Positions 7,764 through 14,893 of a stretch of 15,635 bases of DNA are shown one piece after another; the first letter of the stretch is position 1; each line of letters begins with the position of its first letter. The DNA is taken from the NCBI GenBank assembly GCA_027347805.1, contig DAIEQP010000200.1, positions 1-15,635 of the forward strand, read 5' to 3'. The DNA comes from Ignavibacteria bacterium. GTDB lineage: Bacteria > Bacteroidota > Ignavibacteria > Ignavibacteriales > Melioribacteraceae. The position numbers were made by a program, and so were the translations under genes. The notes under the pieces were generated by a model. That model did not search any database, was not told the origin of the DNA, and worked only from the letters and a program-made list of their open reading frames with translations.

Positions 7764-9866
7764 TTATTTCAGATATAATCCAAATTTTTTAATTGCAATT
7801 GGCGACTTTGATTTAACAATGGTGAGACGAACTTTCCAAACCGTCTCTTTGGGAAATTCATCAATCTTGCTTTTACCAACAGTAAATCCTTTTGAAAGAA
7901 GTTTCCAATCACTTTGAATCTGTCCCTCAATTTTATATTCCTGAATTCTTCCTTCGAAACTAGCAGCTTCACAAATTTCAGCCGAGTTAATTTCGATTGG
8001 ACCTTCAGTATCTACTTCGAATGTTGATGTTTCAACTCCATCATCCGTCATCCAATAAGTAATTTCATTTCCATCAAGAGCTTTTTCTGCTCCATACTCC
8101 CGTTTATTCCCTCTTACATTGCTTGTATTTACAGGGCGATTTCTTGCCAGATCAATTCCATCTTTTGGATCTTTTTCATACTTTAATTTAGTAGAGCTGG
8201 CTATTGCATCATCTCTCATTTTTTCAATTTCATTTTCATCATAACCAACATTAAGCAATGCTTTTCTGCCAAGCCGTTCTTTAAGCTGAGCAAGATATAA
8301 GCTTTGTGGAAAAACATTTTTTCCAAAACTTTCATATTCACCGTCGGGTATAATCGGTTTTGAATCAAATAACCTTGCTGTTTGATTTTTTGTTCCAATA
8401 CAACCAATCGCCCAATTCAAAGTGCCGGGAGGATTTTGAATAATAAAAGTTTTTGCGATACTGTTCCATACAACACCCCAGGCCATTGTCCATCCATGTC
8501 CGGAACCAGCAACACCGCGATTCATATAATCTATTCCGCCATCTAAAATCTTGCAGTTATCGATCAACAATCCGGTAGACCATCTTTGATGCGGCTGCAA
8601 TCTGCTTCCATTCCCACTAAACGATGAATTTAAAACAACATTTGGTCCGCACACAAGAGAACTCGTCCAAACGAAATAAGTATTGCCGCCAGTTGCTTTG
8701 CATCTATCAATCAGAATTTGACTTCCTTTGATATTAAAATCAGCCGGTTTTGAGGCACCGAGATTTGGATATGTATGATAAACCTCTACATTTTGCACCG
8801 TTATTCTATTACCCGAAAGTGAAGTGCTGTTCATAGTCTCATCACAATAAATATCCTTAATCCAGCAGTCATCTCCATTTATTTGAACAGCAGAATATGG
8901 TGCTTCTGAGTATTTTATCTCAAGAGGAGGGCATTTAATTCGGATTTTTTCGATCCCAACATTACTTATTGTTGATTGTTTTTTTTCTTTGACCACAATT
9001 GCGCCGGGAGGATTGAGATATGCGGAATCATATGAGTCCGGAAGAGGAATATCAATATTAATTTTGTTCCCCTCAATTTTTTTGATGACTCTTTTAGCAT
9101 CTCCGGTTCTTTTTGTAGATAGAAAGGTTTGTTCCCTGCCATCTCGTTTAAGATTGTCCATCTCTATAAAGTGCAGCCAATTATTTGTTACCGGTCGTTT
9201 AATAAAGATTGTATCGCCAACTTCAAACCCGTTTATGTTCTCCACCGAAAAAGCGGTAGAACCACTTGGAACGTAGGAATCCATAATTGTTGTGGTAACC
9301 GAGTATTTTATTTCATCAGAATTATTTTGACTTCGGTTGGCAACATCATCATCGCTTTCATTGGAACCAATTATAAATGCACAATGCTTATCCCCTGTCA
9401 TGTTTATAACTGTTCCGTTACTTCCGCTTCCTTTTCCTGTTAAGATTATTCCGCTTGAATGAATACTTATTGTTTTTGAACAATTAAACACTCCAGAATC
9501 CAAAACTATAGTTCCGCGTAATGCATTCCTTAAAGGCAAAACAGAAATTTCATCAATCGCTCTTTGAATTTTATCAGAAGCATCATTTTCGCCTTCAGAA
9601 GATATTTCTTTTACTATTGGTGCAGTTGGAAGAGCAACGCCCCCTCCTTTATAACCTGCAAATGAGAAATCTAAAATTCTATCCCCTTTTTCCGTAGTCT
9701 TATATTTTAATTCTTTGTCAGAATTATAAAATACCCAGCTGCTTGTATTCCTGTTTTCTGTTTGAGCAAAAGAGGATTTTATATTTACTAATAGCATTAC
9801 AAGCACAAAATATATTATGAAGTTACGCGAATAAAATAAACGACGAGAACTAGTTTTGAATTTCAT
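7764..9866 (-). CDS. Secreted parallel beta-helix (pectate-lyase-like) protein with C-terminal F5/8-type discoidin domain
   Basis: A 700-residue protein with a signal peptide ending at about residue 35 (SSFAQ). Residues about 75-500 look like a right-handed parallel beta-helix of the Pectate_lyase_3 type: a Gly-rich start (GYKGGGVALPTAP), an N-terminal cap with NDASDKIQRAID, and repeated strand-turn units such as GIILTGKGSGSNGTVINMTG and SAVQINGDDCWIKDIYCDET. Two conserved-looking patches, SRLQPHQRWSTGLLIDN (421-437) and NRGVAGSGHGWTMAWG (449-464), probably lie near the active groove. Residues about 573-700 form a discoidin/CBM32-like domain (LARNRPVNTS, EKALDGNEITYWMTDD, VWKVRLTIV) that may bind sugar. 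The protein is either a lyase or a glycosidase; the catalytic residues cannot be named from sequence. Gaps are 15 bp to the DUF4861 gene upstream and 60 bp downstream. Confidence 0.83.
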   Translation of the reverse strand: MKFKTSSRRLFYSRNFIIYFVLVMLLVNIKSSFAQTENRNTSSWVFYNSDKELKYKTTEKGDRILDFSFAGYKGGGVALPTAPIVKEISSEGENDASDKIQRAIDEISVLPLRNALRGTIVLDSGVFNCSKTISIHSSGIILTGKGSGSNGTVINMTGDKHCAFIIGSNESDDDVANRSQNNSDEIKYSVTTTIMDSYVPSGSTAFSVENINGFEVGDTIFIKRPVTNNWLHFIEMDNLKRDGREQTFLSTKRTGDAKRVIKKIEGNKINIDIPLPDSYDSAYLNPPGAIVVKEKKQSTISNVGIEKIRIKCPPLEIKYSEAPYSAVQINGDDCWIKDIYCDETMNSTSLSGNRITVQNVEVYHTYPNLGASKPADFNIKGSQILIDRCKATGGNTYFVWTSSLVCGPNVVLNSSFSGNGSRLQPHQRWSTGLLIDNCKILDGGIDYMNRGVAGSGHGWTMAWGVVWNSIAKTFIIQNPPGTLNWAIGCIGTKNQTARLFDSKPIIPDGEYESFGKNVFPQSLYLAQLKERLGRKALLNVGYDENEIEKMRDDAIASSTKLKYEKDPKDGIDLARNRPVNTSNVRGNKREYGAEKALDGNEITYWMTDDGVETSTFEVDTEGPIEINSAEICEAASFEGRIQEYKIEGQIQSDWKLLSKGFTVGKSKIDEFPKETVWKVRLTIVKSKSPIAIKKFGLYLK

Positions 9867-9881
9867 ATTATTTTTGATGCA

Positions 9882-11270
9882 CTATTTAATTTCTATTGAA
9901 CCATAATTTATTTTTAATGGTGAATTGTATTCTTTAGAAGTTTTCTTCACATAATCGATGAAGGATTCTTTAGTATTATAAACTACTCCTTCGTTCCAGG
10001 CGCCGGCAATCAAATATTCATAACTCAGATTATTTGTTACAGGAATACTGAATAGATGATTTCCACCCATCGATTTTATCTTTCTATACTCCGGGTGATA
10101 TATATCTTTAACTACCAATGCAGTTCCGATGAACTCAACTTTGTGACCTTTCTGACCGGTATCATCATCCGGATCGGCAGCTTGATCAGTCGCGGCTCTA
10201 ATGACAAATCCATTTCCAAATTCATTATAATATTCTTCGGCACCCGAACGAATTCCGCACGCGAAAGTTACTCCGTTTCTTGCAGGGAAGAATTTTGAAA
10301 ATGTTACTTTACATGTTGAATAGTTTTGTCTTGTATATGCAGTATAGTCTTGAGTCAATTCATAATAACCGCTTCCGCTATTCCAATTCATAGTTTTAAT
10401 ACGAATTATACTTCTCATAGGGCCATTAACTACAACATCAAAAGCATAACGTGTTGAAGTCAATTGGTCTTCATTAAAATTTTCCTCGGATATTTTCTCA
10501 CCTTCATATGGAACAAAGCGTGGTGTTGATACAGTATCTGGCCGGTTTGGAAATTCAAATAAACCAATTCCGCCTGCGCCAAAAGAATTACTTACACGCA
10601 TTATGTCAGAACCGAAATCCCAATTCGCTTTTGGAATTCCCTGGTAACCGCAATAATTATGAACACACATTTCTTCTGACATAAGCACAGATTTTCTTTT
10701 TCCATACATATCCACACTTGTTGGGAACCATAACTTCCACCCAATATTTTCAGATTCCCACCAGGGGATTATATGCCGGCAGTAACTACCAATTGTTGCA
10801 TGAGTGCCATGCGGATTCCATCCCCTTCCTGAAAAACCAAAATAGATGTATAATGTTTTTGATTCCTTTGATTTAATATCTGTCTGGAAAAACAACTCAT
10901 CCCATATTCCGTCTTTATCTAAATCATCAAGCTGATAAAATATTTGATGACCATTCGTTTCCTGCCTGATACCATGACCGCCAACAAATGCAAGTTCCTC
11001 TTTAGTCGGTTCCGGTTTTGAAGGAAGCGACGGATCAACAACAGTAACCCACATTTCATGTAACTTTTTAACAGGAAATTCATCACGCGGAATAGCAACC
11101 GGACAATCCTTCCGATCAAAATCCAATTTATTTTCGATGATTATCTTAATCCTTTTTGCAGGTGCAAAATTTCCTTCATTATACCATCCGCCTGCCTGGG
11201 CTGATAACAAATTAGTGACAGCAATCAGCAGAATTAAAATCCGATTAAGTTTATGAAAATATGATTTCAT
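9882..11270 (-). CDS. Secreted DUF4861-family protein
   Basis: A 462-residue secreted protein that I recognise as DUF4861-like from its ordered motifs: an N-terminal IIIENKLDFDRKDCPVAIP (44-62), HGIRQETNGHQIFYQLDDLD, ENIGWKLWFPTSVDMYGKRK (174-193), then DFGSDIMRVSNSFGAGGIGLF and AEEYYNEFGNGFVIRAATDQ towards the C-terminus. The signal peptide ends at about residue 25 (LLSAQA). Residues 116-125 read DLDKDGIWDE, an EF-hand-like D-x-D-x-D-G loop that may bind calcium. The family is found in polysaccharide-use gene clusters, but I know of no established reaction that I can assign here. A mostly beta, aldose-epimerase/lyase-like fold is possible but only a guess. GAGGA (11280-11276) supports the start. 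The gene is 23 bp after the GlcG-like gene and 15 bp before the beta-helix gene, inside the lyase operon. Confidence 0.82.
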   Translation of the reverse strand: MKSYFHKLNRILILLIAVTNLLSAQAGGWYNEGNFAPAKRIKIIIENKLDFDRKDCPVAIPRDEFPVKKLHEMWVTVVDPSLPSKPEPTKEELAFVGGHGIRQETNGHQIFYQLDDLDKDGIWDELFFQTDIKSKESKTLYIYFGFSGRGWNPHGTHATIGSYCRHIIPWWESENIGWKLWFPTSVDMYGKRKSVLMSEEMCVHNYCGYQGIPKANWDFGSDIMRVSNSFGAGGIGLFEFPNRPDTVSTPRFVPYEGEKISEENFNEDQLTSTRYAFDVVVNGPMRSIIRIKTMNWNSGSGYYELTQDYTAYTRQNYSTCKVTFSKFFPARNGVTFACGIRSGAEEYYNEFGNGFVIRAATDQAADPDDDTGQKGHKVEFIGTALVVKDIYHPEYRKIKSMGGNHLFSIPVTNNLSYEYLIAGAWNEGVVYNTKESFIDYVKKTSKEYNSPLKINYGSIEIK

Positions 11271-11293
11271 ACAATCCTCGTTTTTATAATCCT

Positions 11294-11785
11294 TTATTTA
11301 CTTTTCTCAAATAAACTGTTCAGAAAAACCACAGCTGCGTTTGCAACAACTCCATCCTGAGCTGATGAGCCGCCGCTAACACCAATAGCTCCGATGTATT
11401 GACCATCAATTACAAACGGCAATCCTCCTTCAAACGGAACAACATTCGGCAATGCAAGTATCGAATTATTTCCACCTGCAACTCTTTCCTCGTAAGTTTT
11501 TGTCGATCTCTTAAAATAGATTGCAGTTTTAGCTTTTTTCATAGAAACTTCTACACTACCAATCTGTGTGTTATCCATCTTTCCGAAATAGACAAGATTT
11601 CCTCCATCATCGACAATTGAAACTGCAACAGTCCAATTATTTTTTACTGCTTCCGCTTCAGCAACGGATGCGATTTTTTTTGCTAGTTCCAGGCTTATTG
11701 TTTTCTTTTCAATTAATTGTGCATTGATATTTGCCATTAATAAAAAAAGAAAACCGGTGCAGACTAAAGATTTAATTTTTCTCAT
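11294..11785 (-). CDS. Secreted GlcG/HbpS-family (heme-binding-like) protein
   Basis: A 163-residue protein of the GlcG/HbpS family. A signal peptide (residues 1-22, ending NINAQ) is followed by the single domain: ISLELAKKIASVAEAEAVKN, then WTVAVSIVDDGGNLVYF, SVEVSMKKAKTAIYFKRSTK, NVVPFEGGLPFVIDGQYIGA and the closing IGVSGGSSAQDGVVA. Members occur near glycolate and other catabolic genes, and some bind heme or cobalamin; most have no proven function. Here it is exported and sits between a heparinase-type lyase gene and the DUF4861 gene, with gaps of 16 and 23 bp, so a role in the periplasm during glycan breakdown is likely but undefined. AAAGGG upstream of the ATG supports the start. It could be a small-molecule sensor, a heme-dependent accessory factor or an enzyme. 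Confidence 0.9.
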   Translation of the reverse strand: MRKIKSLVCTGFLFLLMANINAQLIEKKTISLELAKKIASVAEAEAVKNNWTVAVSIVDDGGNLVYFGKMDNTQIGSVEVSMKKAKTAIYFKRSTKTYEERVAGGNNSILALPNVVPFEGGLPFVIDGQYIGAIGVSGGSSAQDGVVANAAVVFLNSLFEKSK

Positions 11786-11801
11786 TTATTTACCCTTTAA
11801 A

Positions 11802-13931
11802 TTATTGTAGAATGAATCCATCCTTCTCTTTTGTAAATTTCCATTTTAATTCCTGGTCTAAATATTTAGCTGTGAAGAGTAAGCTATTATCATCCTGCAG
11901 CCTCATAGAAACTGAATTTACTATCAGGTTTGCTTCATCTCTATCTTTCACAGGAAGCATCAATGTTCCAATCAAACTTGATTTTGTTTTAGCCTTTACG
12001 GTTGCTTCAACATAAGGAAACCATTCAAGCTTTTCTTCTGCAGTAACTGATATTGAAGCAAGTTTGTCATCAATTATTTTCAATTCATTATTTAACGCAA
12101 CCGGAATTAATAACATATTATGATTTTTGCTGTCTGACAGATAGACATAATTTCCAAAATTCTTATAACCGGGACCGCGTTCTTCAGTATTCTGATTCGA
12201 ATTACGTCTTCTTCCAGAACTTCTTTCTTCCAGCAAATTTTCTTGACCAACACCCGGAAAGAAACGCGCTGAAACAGTAGAACCGACCTCTGATTCAACT
12301 TCATCCAATATTAGTGTTATGGATGGTTTTTCCAAAACAATATTTCTTCTCCATTTTTTTAATTCTTTGCCTGGATATGCACCGGTAGGATTCATTAGAA
12401 CATAATCTCTATTGATGCTGGTTCTGAAATCAAGAATTTTACCACCGACATTTTCAAGCCATGGCTGATTTTTCTTTTTGGCAATTATTTGTTTCTCACC
12501 ATTAACCATAACAACATTATGTCCCTCGCTCGATCCATATACATAATCAAATCTTTCTTCATTAAAATATTGTTCATCGTAAGACATTCTTCCAATATCT
12601 TTAATGAATGGAACTCCCTGCCAAGTTAAAATGAATTGCCCGCAATCAAGATGTCCATGATGCGGGTCATCATTGTAGCCCGCTTTGCATGCAACCGTAA
12701 CAGAAGATGGGTCATCAAAACTGCTGCGCAATATTGCCCAGTTGATATTTTTGAAGTATCGTGATTTTTCTTTTGGCTCTTCAGCACTCACTCTACTCTT
12801 TGGCCATATTATGTCAAATAATTCAGATCCTTCGCCGACAAATTTATTTCTATAAAATGCAGAGGTTTTACTTTTTGTTTCATCCACATATTTATTAATT
12901 AGAAATGAAGAACCGCCCGGTGCACCATTGCTGTCTCCAAAAGATGCTGTCAATGCATAAAGTAAAAAGTCAACAGCATTTGCTTTTATTTTCGGGTGAT
13001 TGAATAGATTATATTTACCGCCGCTTATTCTTTTTAGCGCGTCACCAAAAAACAATCCGCCTTCCAGCATATAGCTGAAATAACCCCGGCCTTCCTGCCA
13101 GCCCCCTTCATCACCAATCTGATCGAATGTTTTATTAATGCGATTATATGATTCTGCGACAACATCAATCAGCTGGGGATTTTCTTTCAGTAATGCTATG
13201 GACGAGACACCCAATCCTCCAAAACAAACAGCTGACCAGTTGCATTTGTAGGCTGAAGACCACCAGAAGAACTCATAATTACCACGAACTCTGGTTATAG
13301 CTTTTTCAAGAATTGCATTCCGGATTTTATCTCTTTGCTGAAGTTTCAAAACCGGATATAACCAATCATAAACTGTTGCCAAAATTCTCGATACACGTGA
13401 CGAACCTAAATCATATGAAAACACAACTTGATCATCAGGAACATTCCATGGCCAGACTCTTGGATAAATAATATCGAATGAATGTGCAGCATATCTCCAT
13501 TCCGGCACATCGCAAATTGCTTCTGCAAATTCATATGCGCGCTCAGTATATTTCTCTTCTCCCGTAATTTGATACAGAAATGAAAGTTTAATTGCACCTT
13601 CGCAGATCATAGATATATAAGCGGATGCTTCATTTTCAGTATCGAACCTCGGATGTTTTGGTTCATAAAGAAATTTCTTAGCAAAAGGCATTCTTAAAAA
13701 GCGATTTCCCTCAGCTAACAAAATCTTCATAATATTTTTACATTCCGCATCATTTTCAATTCTCTGTTTAAGTAAGTCTTTTTCTTCATTTGAAAAAAAC
13801 AGATACGGATGCTGAAGATTTTTTAAATCAACACTCTTTTTAATTTCCTCAAGACTAACCTGCGAAAAAACACTAGTTGTTAATAAATGTAAAAACAGAA
13901 ACACAGACGATAACGTAAGAATTCTTTTCAT
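11802..13931 (-). CDS. Secreted heparinase II/III-family polysaccharide lyase
   Basis: A 709-residue secreted lyase with a signal peptide ending at about residue 23 (SVFSQ). Residues about 40-370 form the (alpha/alpha) toroid, and about 390-690 the heparinase II/III-like beta-sandwich. Expected active-site elements are present: CNWSAVC with N231, EGRGYFSYMLEGG with Y284/Y287, and DPHHGHLDCGQF with H425 and H427 (the H-x-H-x-D-x-G-x-F signature). Later motifs are DIGRMSYDEQYFN and SEGHNVVMVNGEKQ. The enzyme should cleave a uronate-containing chain by beta-elimination; the family (PL15, PL17, PL21 or an uncharacterised one) cannot be fixed by eye. A charged, low-complexity insert rich in Arg, Asn and Glu lies at about 567-588. 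AAGGAA overlaps the end of the upstream gene, from which it is separated by one base. Confidence 0.88.
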   Translation of the reverse strand: MKRILTLSSVFLFLHLLTTSVFSQVSLEEIKKSVDLKNLQHPYLFFSNEEKDLLKQRIENDAECKNIMKILLAEGNRFLRMPFAKKFLYEPKHPRFDTENEASAYISMICEGAIKLSFLYQITGEEKYTERAYEFAEAICDVPEWRYAAHSFDIIYPRVWPWNVPDDQVVFSYDLGSSRVSRILATVYDWLYPVLKLQQRDKIRNAILEKAITRVRGNYEFFWWSSAYKCNWSAVCFGGLGVSSIALLKENPQLIDVVAESYNRINKTFDQIGDEGGWQEGRGYFSYMLEGGLFFGDALKRISGGKYNLFNHPKIKANAVDFLLYALTASFGDSNGAPGGSSFLINKYVDETKSKTSAFYRNKFVGEGSELFDIIWPKSRVSAEEPKEKSRYFKNINWAILRSSFDDPSSVTVACKAGYNDDPHHGHLDCGQFILTWQGVPFIKDIGRMSYDEQYFNEERFDYVYGSSEGHNVVMVNGEKQIIAKKKNQPWLENVGGKILDFRTSINRDYVLMNPTGAYPGKELKKWRRNIVLEKPSITLILDEVESEVGSTVSARFFPGVGQENLLEERSSGRRRNSNQNTEERGPGYKNFGNYVYLSDSKNHNMLLIPVALNNELKIIDDKLASISVTAEEKLEWFPYVEATVKAKTKSSLIGTLMLPVKDRDEANLIVNSVSMRLQDDNSLLFTAKYLDQELKWKFTKEKDGFILQ

Positions 13932-13932
13932 A

Positions 13933-14892
13933 TTAGTTCCTTAATTCAGCGATTGCAATTCCGCTTTCTCCTGCTACAGAGTAAAGCAAATAAGTTTTAT
14001 TTCCTTCTTTATAAACTGCCGGGTCTCTTAATTCGTGAAGTTTACTTTTAGCTGCACCTGAATTCGATACTTTAATAGGTAGTTCGCTTCCCTCATAATC
14101 GAATTCAGATTTTATGATGACAACAGGTTTAATGGCTTTCCATTTTTTCCAATCACCTGAAAGAATAATCTTTGCCATCACAATAGATTCAGGTGCATCT
14201 CCAATATTTGAATAGTAGATCGATAATGTATCATTACTCAGGTCCAATGCGACATGACGAATATGAACAGCGTTAGTATCCTGATCAGGGAACGGATTGC
14301 CTCCATATTCAAAATTATTTTTTCCATCTGCAGATCTATAAATTTCTCCACCTTTAGCAACTGCGTAATAATATTTATTCCAATTGAATACACGGAAATA
14401 GCTTTCACCTAGAATTTCATTCCCAGCGGAAAAATTGATTCCATCTTTTGAATATGCGAAAAAGGAATACTGCCCTTTTTTGTTTTTTACAGGCCCATGA
14501 AAGTACATTCGGATTTCTTTTGTTGCTTCATCAATATGAGCATCAGGAGAGGCGATGTGGCTTGAACAAATTGTTTGCGATAAATTTAGAGTACCCGGCT
14601 CATAAATTTTCCATGGACCTTTAAGATTGTCAGCATAAGCCAGCCTGATAAATTTTCCATTATGATGAGCGAAATAGAGATAATACTTTCCAAGTGGATT
14701 TGAAACCCAATCCGGTACTTTTATCAATGACGGTCCATTTATATTTTCACCAATTGATATGCTAAAAGCAGGAGTTACAATTGGATTTTCTACAAACCTT
14801 AAAACAGATTTTTGTTTTTCACTTTGCCCGAATGTTTCGAAGCCGAAACAAATAATTAATAGAAGGTAAGCAAATACAAAATTCTGTTTCAT
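13933..14892 (-). CDS. Secreted five-bladed beta-propeller protein, GH43/GH117-like
   Basis: A 319-residue secreted protein with a signal peptide ending at about residue 22 (ETFG). Repeated strand motifs suggest a five-bladed beta-propeller as in GH43, GH117 and related glycosidases: ENINGPSLIKVPDW (49-62), GKYYLYFAHHNGKFIRLAYA (68-87), HIASPDAHIDE (112-122), REIRMYFHGP-like KEIRMYFHGP (125-134), IRHVALDLSNDTLSIYYSN (211-229) and HELRDPAVYKEGNKTYLLY (286-304). Acidic residues such as D117, E267/E269 and D290 are candidates, but a catalytic set cannot be assigned by eye. The protein may remove a side sugar from the same polymer, or may be a non-enzymatic binding protein. It starts one base after the upstream stop (TAA-C-ATG), so translational coupling is likely, and ends one base before the heparinase-type gene. 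Confidence 0.78.
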   Translation of the reverse strand: MKQNFVFAYLLLIICFGFETFGQSEKQKSVLRFVENPIVTPAFSISIGENINGPSLIKVPDWVSNPLGKYYLYFAHHNGKFIRLAYADNLKGPWKIYEPGTLNLSQTICSSHIASPDAHIDEATKEIRMYFHGPVKNKKGQYSFFAYSKDGINFSAGNEILGESYFRVFNWNKYYYAVAKGGEIYRSADGKNNFEYGGNPFPDQDTNAVHIRHVALDLSNDTLSIYYSNIGDAPESIVMAKIILSGDWKKWKAIKPVVIIKSEFDYEGSELPIKVSNSGAAKSKLHELRDPAVYKEGNKTYLLYSVAGESGIAIAELRN

Positions 14893-14893
14893 G

